From IMG/VR virus record IMGVR_UViG_3300027749_000480, positions 1-23,697 of that record: a DNA stretch of 23,697 bases; one strand, written 5' to 3'. Source of the stretch: a virus. The stretch's first letter is position 1; each line of letters starts with the position of its first letter. Made by a program: the position numbers and the translations under genes. Shown here in pieces: positions 8,713-17,766 of the stretch. The notes below the pieces were generated by a model. The model did not search any database and was not told where the DNA came from. It saw nothing but the letters and a program-made list of their open reading frames with translations.

Positions 8713-10488
8713 ATGTCAACACAACAAATTACCAATTATTTTCGCTTACATAACGTAAAGCAATTTCAAGAATCTATTAGCGAAGTAGCTAACAGTGTGT
8801 ATTATGTGTTTGCGGGCAAGTCAACTCCTTATTCAGCCGGAGATGCTACTATTCCTGCTATTATCAAAAGTGATAAAGAAACGTATTATGATCCATATGA
8901 TAACATGGTCTTTGGTAAACGTGTTATACCTTCAAGTGTAGCTGTTGTAGCTCCTCGATACAATTGGACAGCAGGTACAAAGTATAATGCTTATAGAGGA
9001 AATGAGGATTTATCAACCAAGCAATATTACGCTTGTGTTAACACTGGTTCAACATATGCTGTTTTTAAATGTTTAGATAATTTTGGTAATTCAGCATCAA
9101 CAATACCACCCGATCCAACGCAAACGGGCCCCAACGATGAGTATTATAGCACATCGGATGGTTATGTTTGGAAGTATATGTATGAAGTTGATGCAACTAT
9201 TTTTAACACATATGCAACAACACAATATTTACCAATTTTAGCCAATAACGATGTTGTAGCCAATGCAGTACCTGGCGCCATTGAAGTTTATTCTATTACA
9301 TATCCTGGTTCAAATTATAACACGTTTCTAAGTAACAACTTTACATCGGCAGATTTGCGTGTTGGTGGATCCACAGTTACATACAATATTGCTAATAACG
9401 CTGTTAATAGTGTAAATTTTTATAAAGATAGTTTTATATACTTAGCATCAGGTCCAGGTGCAGGCCAGGGTAAAAAAATAGTTGATTATCAAGTTTTAGG
9501 GTCATTAAAAACAATTACAATTGAATCGGCTTTTACTACACCACCAACAGCTGCAACAACATATGAGATTACACCAAGCGTTTTAATTAGTGGCGATGGT
9601 CGCAATGCTATTGCACGTGCTATTGTTAATACATCTTCATCAAATTCAATTGTTAGAATAGAAGTTTTATCAAGAGGTAACAATTATTCATACGCAACGG
9701 CCACTGTGGTGGGTAATACAGGAGGAGTATCAAACGCTGCTTCTATCATACCAATACTTGGACCTAAAGGTGGACATGGATCTGATCCTGCATATGAATT
9801 GGGAGGCACCGCACTTTGTATAAGTGTCTCCTTTGCCAATACTGAAACAGGAACCATTCCTGTAGCAAACGATTACAGACAAATTGGTTTAATAAAAGAT
9901 CCATTGTTTGCCAATGTTGTCATAACAACACTAAATCTTAGTGGATCGTTCGTTGTAGGTGAAACAGTAACACAAGCAAATACAGGTGCTACAGGAGTAG
10001 TATCATCATGGGACAGCATTAGTGCGTTACAGTTAACTAACGTCAATGGTATTATTTTAACAGGAAACACAACTGTTAATTATTTGAGAGGTGGGTCATC
10101 AAATACCACCGCTTCTGTTTCAACCTATCAAGTTGGTGGTGCATCAAAGAACTTCAACACCTTTGACCAGCGCCATAGATATACATTTAACCCAATATCT
10201 GGTGTCTTCATTCAAGACGAACAGGTATTTCAAACAGACATACAGCTTGCTAACGCCTTTTTCCATAGTAATTCGGCATCAACATTGTCTTTAACAAATC
10301 AAAGAGGTAACCTAAATACAGGTAATACAATTATTGGTCAGCAAAGTAGTGCTTCCGCTAATTTATTGTTCCATTATCCTCCTGATTTGATTGTTGGTTC
10401 GGGAGAAGTATTATTCCTTGAAAATCAATATCCAATATCTCGCTCTAACAGTCAGACTGAAACAGTTAAACTTATCTTGCAATTCTAA
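8713..10488 (+). CDS. gp8: Baseplate wedge protein gp8
   Basis: This 591-residue protein is gp8, a dimeric wedge protein joining the inner wedge to the periphery. The N-terminal part has the family features: TNYFRLHNVKQFQESIS, YYVFAGKSTPY (about residues 28-38), YDPYDNMVFGKRV, YNAYRG, and YYSTSDGYVWKYMYEVDA (about 144-161). Residues 190-560 hold beta modules common to these phages: YPGSNYNTF, GPGAGQGKKIVDYQ, LSRGNNYSYA, and FVVGETVTQANTGATGVVSS, followed by GNTIIGQQSSASANL near 540. The C-terminus (GEVLFLENQYPISRS, then QTETVKLILQF) is typical of the long marine version, while T4 gp8 is only 334 residues. It starts three bases after the preceding stop. A candidate late promoter box lies just upstream at 8685. 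Confidence 0.87.
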   Translation: MSTQQITNYFRLHNVKQFQESISEVANSVYYVFAGKSTPYSAGDATIPAIIKSDKETYYDPYDNMVFGKRVIPSSVAVVAPRYNWTAGTKYNAYRGNEDLSTKQYYACVNTGSTYAVFKCLDNFGNSASTIPPDPTQTGPNDEYYSTSDGYVWKYMYEVDATIFNTYATTQYLPILANNDVVANAVPGAIEVYSITYPGSNYNTFLSNNFTSADLRVGGSTVTYNIANNAVNSVNFYKDSFIYLASGPGAGQGKKIVDYQVLGSLKTITIESAFTTPPTAATTYEITPSVLISGDGRNAIARAIVNTSSSNSIVRIEVLSRGNNYSYATATVVGNTGGVSNAASIIPILGPKGGHGSDPAYELGGTALCISVSFANTETGTIPVANDYRQIGLIKDPLFANVVITTLNLSGSFVVGETVTQANTGATGVVSSWDSISALQLTNVNGIILTGNTTVNYLRGGSSNTTASVSTYQVGGASKNFNTFDQRHRYTFNPISGVFIQDEQVFQTDIQLANAFFHSNSASTLSLTNQRGNLNTGNTIIGQQSSASANLLFHYPPDLIVGSGEVLFLENQYPISRSNSQTETVKLILQF

Positions 10489-10497
10489 GAGAAAAAT

Positions 10498-13400
10498 ATG
10501 CCATTAGAAAATTCATTAAATGTAAGTCCTTATTTTGACGACTACGATCAAGCAAAAGAATACTACAAGGTACTTTTTAAACCAGGTGTTTCTGTACAAA
10601 CACGTGAGTTGAATCAATTGCAAACAATGTTACAGAATCAAATTGAAAAATTTGGTGATAACATATTTAAGTCAGGTACAATACTTAGCGGTATCAATTT
10701 TTCTTATTTACCAAACTATTCATATGTAAAAATACTTGACATTCAAACGGACGGCGAACCTTCACAGCCTTCTTCTTATGTTAATTATTTTGTTAAATCA
10801 GATCTTAATTTATCAGCTCGTATTGTAAATTCAGTGGACGGTCTAGAGTCAAAAACTCCTGATCTTAAAACGTTGTATCTTCAATACACCAACAGCTCAG
10901 ATAACGATACTGCCAATTCAAACACATCATATACGACGTTTTCTCCTGGTCAAAACATTACTGTCTTTAGCAAAGATTATCCAATTTTTAAAGTGACAGT
11001 TGATAATGGTGGTTTGGGTTTCTCTAATGCTGATACCGTCGTTGTTTTAAGTTCCATTATAGTAACAGGCAATACGGTCGCTTTTTCAAATGGCGAAACG
11101 CTCACATCATCGGCGCCTGGTTCACCTAAAGTAACAATTGCTTCAATTAATACGACAGCGATTGCTAACACAATTATCATTCAAGTTAAGCCAAGAACAG
11201 TTGATTTAACCAACAATTCTGTTAATTCTGTTTCGTGGTCATTATTGACTGGTTATAATATTTCTGGTAACACTAGCGGCGCAACCGCTAATCTAGTATC
11301 TTTTATTGGCAGTAGTGCTACAGGTTTAATAACAACAGATACACAAGGTATTACTCAAACCGTAACATTGACTAATCAAGGAAGTAATTACACTTTCTTA
11401 CCAACGTTCACTGTTAAAACAGCTAATGCAACAGCTACTGTAAGTAATATTAGCCTTACACCACAAAATTATAAAACAGTTATTACTGTTGCAAATGCAT
11501 CATCAAATGCAATTGGTACAGGATATGCTTTTGGTATATCCAGTGGCGTAATATATCAAAAAGGATTTTTTCTTAATGTAAATCCTCAAGTAGCTATTAT
11601 AAGCAAGTACGACATATCACCTAATAATGTAGCTGTTGGCTTGATTACAGATGAAAACCTTATTACTTCTTTTGTAGATGAATCGTTATATGACAACGCT
11701 TCTAATACTACCAACTTTGCTGCTCCCGGTGCTGATCGTCTTCAGCTCTTACCAGTATTGACGGTGGTCAGCAATGCATCAAGTTTAGGATCAAACGCTA
11801 ATTTTCTTACTTTGGTTGAATGGAAAAATGGAGCACCATTCAAAGAGAATAAAACTACTGTATATTCAAACATTGGCGATGAGATGGCACGCCGTACAAA
11901 AGAATCGCAAGGTAATTTTGTAATTAACCCATTCGAAGTTAGTTCAAGAGAATTACCAACAGCTAATCTTACTAATTTTGAAGTTGTTGTGGATCCAGGA
12001 ACAGCTTATGTTGAGGGTTACCGCGTAGCATCTCAATACAACACCGTATTGACCGCCGCTAAAGCAAATACATATGATACAGAAACAAGCAGATCAATTA
12101 CCGTTAGTTATGGTAACTATGTTTATGTAAACTGCTTGGTTGGTTTATTTAACTTTAAAGCTGGAGCAACAATAAGTCTTCGTGATACAGCTAAAACATA
12201 TATCTCTACAGCAACGATAGGCTCTGATTCCAACATTACACCAGCTGGTAGTGAGATTGGCACTGCTCGTATGCGTTCACTTGTTATTGACAGTGGTAAT
12301 CCAGGTACATCGACGTGTGTATACCGCTTATATCTTTTTGATGTACAGATGAATGCTGGACAATCGTTTAGAAGCGTTCGCAGTGTTTATTATGATAGTG
12401 GTGCTGATGGTGTTGCAGACATTGTTCTAACATATGATGCAACAACAGCTACTAATATTGCTGTTATACAGGACAATACAAAAGATAAAATGTTATTTCC
12501 GGTTGGGGTTGATGCTGTAAAAAGTATTTCAAGCATTACATACCAATACAGAACAAGCTCAGATAGCTCATTACAATTAACTTCTGGCGGAACTTTGCAA
12601 ATTGGACCATTGGGTGCAGGTCTGACGTTCCCATATAGCGATGGTGTTCTTTCTTCAACGCAAGAAAGAGATTTCATTATATTTCCATTAGCCAATACGC
12701 AGGCTGCGGCTAATAGTGGAGGATCAATTACAGTAACAAACAATAGCAACGTTGTATCTGGTTCATCGACAACATTTGCTTCTGATTATCAAGTTGGTGA
12801 TTTTGTTAAGTTTGCTAATAGTACAGCAAGCATCGTTAGACAAATATCTTATATTACAAACAACACATCGATGGGGTTGACAACCAACGCTTCGGCTTCT
12901 TTTACAGCAAACGGCGTTTTGTTTTATCCAGCAATGTATCCACTATCATTGGAATCACGCGCTGATAGAACAATTACAATATCAGGTACCAGTAAAACAG
13001 CAACGTTAAACTTGACAAAAACATTATCAGGTACAGTGAATGCGGTTGTTACATATAACGTATCAAAAATTGGGGCAACTCCTGTAGCAAAAACAATTAA
13101 TAGAAATTTATTTGTTAAGATACACACTAGCAACAACGTTGCCGGTGCAACGGGCCCGTGGTATCTTGGTGTACCAGGTATTGCAAGATTGAAAAAAGTT
13201 TATTTGGGTAGCAACACAACTGTTAATACATCAAGTACAGATGTTACAAAATATTTCTTTATTAACACTGGTGATGATCAAAATGCATATCGTAGTGGTC
13301 AATTGGTACTTGCAAATAAATCTGGTGTAACGCTTACTGCTAATCAATTTCTCATGGTTCAGTATGATGCGTTTACAACAAACGGAGCTGAAGGATTTTT

Positions 13401-14889
13401 TACTGCAGATTCATATAACATTAATGATACAGCTAATCTTGCAAGCTCTACAGCAACCATTAACACTCTTGAAATACCTGAGACAGTAACAAAAACTGGT
13501 AATTACTATGATTTACGAGATGTTTTTGATTTTAGACCTTATGGAAATAACACAGCCATTTTGACAGCAACATCTGGTAGCGCATCTATTAATCCGGCAA
13601 ACACCTTTGCATTAAGTGGAGATGACCAATTTTTTCCTGTTCCTGACTCAACAGTATCTTATACTGTACAACATTATTTGCCACGCATAGATTCTGTTGC
13701 TGTTGATACAAGTTCAACGTTTAGTTATATTCAAGGCTCTCCAGCCATGGTACCAAAAACGCCAAAAATAAGAGATAACTTACTTTTGCTGGGATCTGTG
13801 TATGTACCTCCTTATCCTTGTTTACCTCGTCAGTTAAATTCACAGACATCAACGTTTGCAGATAAACAAATTGGTAATGATAAAGGACCAATTACAACAC
13901 GTGTTTCCTCTTATAGAGTAAAAACGGATACGTATGTATACCAGCCTAAAAGATATACCATGGCTGATATTGGTAAAATAGTTGACCGTATTTCTTCCAT
14001 TGAATATCAGATATCGCTTGGTCAAGTAGAACAAGCCACAGCTGGGTTGAGTTTACCAAGCGCAATAACACCAACAACATCTCGTTTTAATAGTGCTTTT
14101 TTTGTTGATACATTTGATAATTTTTCAAGATCAGCGACAGCATCAAGAGAATATTCTGCGTCTATTGATACCGTTAGATCAGAATTGCAACCGTTAAAAA
14201 GACAGTTAAACTTTGAGTGTTATTTTGATAGAACAGATTCTACAACTGCTAATAGTATTGTAGGATCAACTCTAATGCTTCCATATACACAATCTGTGTT
14301 TATTGATCAAACAATAAAGAGTGATGTTTTAGGAGTTGATGGCCACGCAATTCAATTTGTGGGTAATATGTTATCATCACCTGCTTCATTCTCATTGCTT
14401 GCTCAAGTTGAAACAATACTTGATCCACCAATTATTACTGTTAATGTACCGGGAGCACCAACGTATGTTTATGTAGATCCTCCTGCTCCAAGTAATGATG
14501 GTGGAGGCGGCGGTGGAGGTGGCCATTTCTTACCGTTCCTTTTTGGTAATAGCCGTGTTATTTGCACACATTTCTATCGTAAGGGTATGCTCGATAGAGA
14601 CGTGTGGAGAGCAGATATTGAATTTACATTCAAACATCTTTCACCAACAACAATACGTGGATATCAATTCTGGGCTATTCCTTATGTACGTTTAATGCGC
14701 AAATCATCACTAGCTGAAAAAGTTATATATCCATTAGCTAAATGGCGCGCCAAAGAGCTTGCGTATCAAATGGGTGTAACTAAAAAAGGAAATATAAAAG
14801 GTAAAATTGTTAGGGCTATATGTGAACCTATTTGTTTTGCAATAGGTCTATTTGTTGGAGAACAAAATTGGAAAGCTTTGTGGGCATGA
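10498..14889 (+). CDS. Very large virion structural protein, DUF4815-type
   Basis: This 1463-residue protein is the longest in the window. The N-terminus (NVSPYFDDYDQAKEYYKVLF, KPGVSVQTRELNQLQTMLQN, QIEKFGDNIFKSG, residues 8-63) is the DUF4815 signature found in baseplate-periphery or fibre-base proteins of marine T4-like phages. Residues 140-440 carry beta modules (DNGGLGFSNADTVVV, NISGNTSGATANLVSF, TNQGSNYTFLPTFTV). Residues 741-811 carry a VSGSSTTFASDYQVGDFVKF module that recurs in the 677-residue protein. After DLRDVFDFRPYG (about 1005) comes a conserved-looking region, then a proline-containing linker and eight glycines (1335-1342). The last 115 residues (FYRKGMLDRDVWRADIEFTF, HLSPTTIRGYQFWAIPYVRL, CEPICFAIGLFVGEQNW) form a separate cap domain. 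An AAGAGAA precedes the ATG. The function is structural, and the exact position in the virion is inferred. Confidence 0.78.
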   Translation: MPLENSLNVSPYFDDYDQAKEYYKVLFKPGVSVQTRELNQLQTMLQNQIEKFGDNIFKSGTILSGINFSYLPNYSYVKILDIQTDGEPSQPSSYVNYFVKSDLNLSARIVNSVDGLESKTPDLKTLYLQYTNSSDNDTANSNTSYTTFSPGQNITVFSKDYPIFKVTVDNGGLGFSNADTVVVLSSIIVTGNTVAFSNGETLTSSAPGSPKVTIASINTTAIANTIIIQVKPRTVDLTNNSVNSVSWSLLTGYNISGNTSGATANLVSFIGSSATGLITTDTQGITQTVTLTNQGSNYTFLPTFTVKTANATATVSNISLTPQNYKTVITVANASSNAIGTGYAFGISSGVIYQKGFFLNVNPQVAIISKYDISPNNVAVGLITDENLITSFVDESLYDNASNTTNFAAPGADRLQLLPVLTVVSNASSLGSNANFLTLVEWKNGAPFKENKTTVYSNIGDEMARRTKESQGNFVINPFEVSSRELPTANLTNFEVVVDPGTAYVEGYRVASQYNTVLTAAKANTYDTETSRSITVSYGNYVYVNCLVGLFNFKAGATISLRDTAKTYISTATIGSDSNITPAGSEIGTARMRSLVIDSGNPGTSTCVYRLYLFDVQMNAGQSFRSVRSVYYDSGADGVADIVLTYDATTATNIAVIQDNTKDKMLFPVGVDAVKSISSITYQYRTSSDSSLQLTSGGTLQIGPLGAGLTFPYSDGVLSSTQERDFIIFPLANTQAAANSGGSITVTNNSNVVSGSSTTFASDYQVGDFVKFANSTASIVRQISYITNNTSMGLTTNASASFTANGVLFYPAMYPLSLESRADRTITISGTSKTATLNLTKTLSGTVNAVVTYNVSKIGATPVAKTINRNLFVKIHTSNNVAGATGPWYLGVPGIARLKKVYLGSNTTVNTSSTDVTKYFFINTGDDQNAYRSGQLVLANKSGVTLTANQFLMVQYDAFTTNGAEGFFTADSYNINDTANLASSTATINTLEIPETVTKTGNYYDLRDVFDFRPYGNNTAILTATSGSASINPANTFALSGDDQFFPVPDSTVSYTVQHYLPRIDSVAVDTSSTFSYIQGSPAMVPKTPKIRDNLLLLGSVYVPPYPCLPRQLNSQTSTFADKQIGNDKGPITTRVSSYRVKTDTYVYQPKRYTMADIGKIVDRISSIEYQISLGQVEQATAGLSLPSAITPTTSRFNSAFFVDTFDNFSRSATASREYSASIDTVRSELQPLKRQLNFECYFDRTDSTTANSIVGSTLMLPYTQSVFIDQTIKSDVLGVDGHAIQFVGNMLSSPASFSLLAQVETILDPPIITVNVPGAPTYVYVDPPAPSNDGGGGGGGGHFLPFLFGNSRVICTHFYRKGMLDRDVWRADIEFTFKHLSPTTIRGYQFWAIPYVRLMRKSSLAEKVIYPLAKWRAKELAYQMGVTKKGNIKGKIVRAICEPICFAIGLFVGEQNWKALWA

Positions 14890-14934
14890 AACACCTTTAT
14901 AATATCAGTGTAAATATAAACGAAAGTAATACAA

Positions 14935-15483
14935 ATGTCTAGTTCAACAGTAAAATACGTAACCCGTGATCAAGTGTTTACAATGACACTTAGTGGTCTT
15001 ATGCCTTTGACTGTCCATTATGTTTACATGGATAACAATCTCATTGCAAGTTCAAAAATTAAACCACAGGGCGGTAGTATTGGGGATGCTTTAAAAACCA
15101 ATCAAAACGGACAAGTTACTTTTGATTTTTATTATAGTGGCGGTCTCATGTCTGACTCAACACCGTGGGCTGAGTCTGAAAAAATACAATCTAACTTAGC
15201 AGCATCTAAAAAAATTGTAATTGCTAGCAAAAGCATATCGACGTTAGATACAGATTATGAATCAACATATCTTTCATATGCTTCTATTACTATTAAGGTA
15301 GACGTAGCAACGAGTACATCGTTCATTCCTACAGCTGCTATATACCAAACTGTCGAAGTTCCAGGTCCTGTGATTACGCAAGAAAGAGCACCTCCTCCTG
15401 CTCCACCACCTGAACCAGAAGCACCGCTCCGTGACCGGCAGCATGGCGACGGCGGCGGCCCTGGCGGCGGCCGCAGCCGATAA
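14935..15483 (+). CDS. Small virion protein with Pro-rich and GC-rich Gly/Arg tail
   Basis: This 182-residue protein has an N-terminal beta domain (about 1-140: TLSGLMPLTVHYVYMDNN, KIKPQGGSIGDALKTNQNGQ, VTFDFYYSGG). The pattern resembles the 'L-x-P-x-T-x-H-Y ... G-D ... T-x-x-x-G-x-x-x-F-x-F' module that, as I recall, lies inside one large structural protein in cyanophage relatives, between the DUF4815 and DPLAQTF parts. Residues 147-165 are proline-rich (PPPAPPPEPEAP) and the last 18 residues are Gly/Arg/Asp-rich. The last 60 coding bases are far more GC-rich than the surroundings (49 of 60 are G or C at 15421-15480). It follows the DUF4815 gene after 45 bases that hold no hairpin, and a GAAAG before the ATG is a weak ribosome site. 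The function is unknown. It is probably a linker or baseplate-periphery subunit. Confidence 0.65.
   Translation: MSSSTVKYVTRDQVFTMTLSGLMPLTVHYVYMDNNLIASSKIKPQGGSIGDALKTNQNGQVTFDFYYSGGLMSDSTPWAESEKIQSNLAASKKIVIASKSISTLDTDYESTYLSYASITIKVDVATSTSFIPTAAIYQTVEVPGPVITQERAPPPAPPPEPEAPLRDRQHGDGGGPGGGRSR
15421..15480 (+). other. GC-rich island at the 3' end of the 182-residue protein gene
   Basis: Within an AT-rich genome, 49 of these 60 bases are G or C, including runs of GGC repeats and a GCGGCCGC palindrome at 15467-15474. The reading frame stays open and encodes LRDRQHGDGGGPGGGRSR. The codons are all GC-ending here (GGC, CGC, GCC), whereas the other glycine run in the window (14500-14523) uses mixed GGT, GGA and GGC. 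The composition break is certain, its origin is not. Confidence 0.8.
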
Positions 15484-15522
15484 AAGATCATCGATACATA
15501 CTATATAAACAAAGGAAACTAA

Positions 15523-17556
15523 ATGGCCGGGTTTGATTTAGCACAAACATTTTATATTGATCCTGCTGCTGCACAGCAAGCACCTTCAATATGGATAACT
15601 AGTATAGATTTGTATTTTTTTGCAAAGCCTGTAGAAGGAAAGACGCAATCGGGAATTTATTCTCCAGGAATAACAATGTATGTTGGAGATGTAAACATAG
15701 AAGGTATTCCAAATCTTGATTCTTACAAAAGCGATGTGGTAGCTCGTGTTGAGTATGCTGACATAACAACAAGTGCAGACGGTACATCAGCGACTACATT
15801 TACGTTTAGTAGACCAATCAATTTAAAAACAGGTGTAACAGCAGCATTTTTACTTAAATTTGATGGTAAAGATTCGGGCTTTAAACTTTGGTATAATAAA
15901 GCAGGTGAGTATCAACTAGGAACATCTACAAAAACATCTGTTACCTCTGGTAAGGTGGATGGTAGTTTGTTTATAGTTACAAATGGTACTCAACTTACAG
16001 CACAAAAAGATGCTGATATATCTTTTAAAATGAGAGTAGCTAATTTTACAACAGGGTCTACGCAATTTAAAATTTATAATAGACCATATGAAATTCTTAA
16101 AGTAGCAAGCACAACAGGCTCTTTTTTAGGCGGTGAAAAAATTTATGCTGTTGCTGCAAATGCATCGGGATCTATTGCTGTTTCTACAGCAAGTAAAAAT
16201 ATTACAGGAACAGGCACATCCTTTACATCTTTATCTGCTGGCGATGCCTTTGTTATTACAGATGGTACACCAGGAAATACAGAAGTACGTACAGTAACAA
16301 GCGTAACCAATACAACGTATATGGCTATTGATGTTGCTCCTACATTTACAAATACTGCAGCACACTATTATAAAACAGTTACCGGCCAAGTTTATTACAC
16401 ATCAAACCAAGCTGACTATCTTGTTATTCAAGACTCAACAGCTAACTCATCAATTTATCTAACCAATGGCAACGTGCTCTATGGAGTAGATTCGCTTGCA
16501 ACAACAACGGTGGCCAATATTACAGCTTTTGGTGTTAATAGTGTTATACCAAGTTTTGTAGTTGGTGTTCCTTCAGGTTCAAGTATCAATACAGTAATTG
16601 GTTTTGCAAACAGTAATTTTGCCTACTCAAGCACGACAGAAAAAAATGTTGTAATTGGCCAGAGATTGCCAGTAACGGATTACCCCGCAGTTGTTGCTTC
16701 ACGTACAACAGAAGTAACAACCGGTGTACCTTTCAGATCTTTAAAAAGTACATTGACTTTAACAACAAGCAATCCATACACAACACCATATGTTGATGAA
16801 AACAATCTTGATATGTTTATTGATACGTATGCAATAAACAATGATTCGACCAATGAATATCTTGGTATTGGTAATGCTGCAGCTCGTTACGTATCAACGA
16901 TGACGTCTCTTGCGGCTGGTCAAACTGCTGAGGATATAAAGGTTTACATTCGTGCATATCGTCCCGTTGGCACAACAATAAAAACATATGTTCGTTTTCT
17001 TAACAGCCAAGATATTGAAACAATAGAAGTTAAAAATTGGACAGAATTAGTAGCTAATACAAATGCTAATTCGTATAGCAGTGCTATAGATAGTTCTGAT
17101 TATTTACAAATACAATATGATGTACCTTTTCAACCTAGTGGAACACTTCAGGCAGGAGCATTTACAGCAGCTTCTGGCAACTCTATAATTATAGGCACCT
17201 CAGGTACTGTTAATACCAATATTACAGTAGGAAGCGTTGTTCGTGTTTATAGTCCATTGTTTGCAAATAGTTATTTTATTGACACGGTGCAAGCATCAAA
17301 TACGTCAACATTTACCGTTACAAACCCTGTGTCAAATGCAGCAATGGTAGGAAGTGGTTTATTGGTTGATGTTGTAACAAGAAAAAATGACGGATACTTA
17401 GACGTACAACAACAAAACGTTTTAACATATTTTAATACATCACTGGCAAAATTCAAAGGATATGATAGGTTTGCTGTAAAGATTGTTCTCCTTTCTGAAA
17501 ACGGATATGTCATTCCTCGTGTCGATGATGTTCGAGCAGTGGCAGTAACAGCATGA
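15523..17556 (+). CDS. Virion structural protein with DLAQTF head module
   Basis: This 677-residue protein begins MAGFDLAQTFYIDP and continues WITSIDLYFFAKP (about 26-38), the module that in marine T4-like phages reads 'DPLAQTF ... ITSIDLYF' and follows a DUF4815 protein. Next come VVARVEYADITTSADGTSAT, TTFTFSRPINLKTG and FKLWYNKAGEYQLGT (to residue 133), a jelly-roll-like domain. Residues 214-286 carry the NITGTGTSFTSLSAGDAFVI module shared with the 1463-residue protein. The C-terminal 200 residues (VYIRAYRPVG, YLQIQYDVPFQPSG, YDRFAVKIVLLSENGYVIPR) are the usual terminal domain. A strong ribosome site (AAAGGAA, 15511-15517) precedes the ATG. The stop overlaps the next ATG (ATGA at 17553). 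A role in the baseplate periphery or fibre base is inferred. Confidence 0.72.
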   Translation: MAGFDLAQTFYIDPAAAQQAPSIWITSIDLYFFAKPVEGKTQSGIYSPGITMYVGDVNIEGIPNLDSYKSDVVARVEYADITTSADGTSATTFTFSRPINLKTGVTAAFLLKFDGKDSGFKLWYNKAGEYQLGTSTKTSVTSGKVDGSLFIVTNGTQLTAQKDADISFKMRVANFTTGSTQFKIYNRPYEILKVASTTGSFLGGEKIYAVAANASGSIAVSTASKNITGTGTSFTSLSAGDAFVITDGTPGNTEVRTVTSVTNTTYMAIDVAPTFTNTAAHYYKTVTGQVYYTSNQADYLVIQDSTANSSIYLTNGNVLYGVDSLATTTVANITAFGVNSVIPSFVVGVPSGSSINTVIGFANSNFAYSSTTEKNVVIGQRLPVTDYPAVVASRTTEVTTGVPFRSLKSTLTLTTSNPYTTPYVDENNLDMFIDTYAINNDSTNEYLGIGNAAARYVSTMTSLAAGQTAEDIKVYIRAYRPVGTTIKTYVRFLNSQDIETIEVKNWTELVANTNANSYSSAIDSSDYLQIQYDVPFQPSGTLQAGAFTAASGNSIIIGTSGTVNTNITVGSVVRVYSPLFANSYFIDTVQASNTSTFTVTNPVSNAAMVGSGLLVDVVTRKNDGYLDVQQQNVLTYFNTSLAKFKGYDRFAVKIVLLSENGYVIPRVDDVRAVAVTA

Positions 17557-17765
17557 TGGATTTGACGAGCAGTAAAAATGGCAAATTTGTCAGACAACCT
17601 GATAGTAAAGCTGTCATAAATATAGATACGGACGAATACAATAGGTACAAAGCTGAGAGAGAGAAAATATTACAGCTCAATCAAGTTTCTCATGAAGTAC
17701 AACAATTACAAAAAGATATGGGTGATATAAAAATGTTACTCCAACAATTAGTAAACGGAAAATAA
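17553..17765 (+). CDS. Small coiled-coil virion-associated protein
   Basis: This 70-residue protein begins MMDLTSSKNGKFVRQPDSKA, then VINIDTDEYNRYKAEREKIL, and continues as a charged, heptad-like helix with LQLNQVSHEVQQLQKDMGDI and MLLQQLVNGK (about residues 38-70). Small proteins of this design occur between the structural and fibre genes in many marine T4-like phages. The coiled coil suggests that it oligomerises or binds a partner fibre, but its role is unknown to me. Its start is fused to the upstream stop by an ATGA, and the fibre gene follows after one base, so all three are probably co-translated. It is in frame, free of shadowing by a longer frame, and matches a known pattern, so I regard it as real. 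Confidence 0.75.
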   Translation: MMDLTSSKNGKFVRQPDSKAVINIDTDEYNRYKAEREKILQLNQVSHEVQQLQKDMGDIKMLLQQLVNGK

Positions 17766-17766
17766 A

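Noticed and set aside
14890-14934. Terminator or promoter in the longest gap
   Set aside because: The 45 bases show no inverted repeat, no T-run and no exact late-promoter box, only AT-rich spacer with a weak ribosome site.
15504-15511. TATAAACA as a late promoter before the 677-residue protein
   Set aside because: One mismatch from the consensus, and the implied transcript start would fall in or after the ribosome site at 15511-15517, so it is unlikely to serve this gene.
17615-17622. CATAAATA as a promoter for fibre 1
   Set aside because: One mismatch, inside the small coiled-coil gene and about 145 bases from the fibre start. Similar near-matches are common in this AT-rich sequence.
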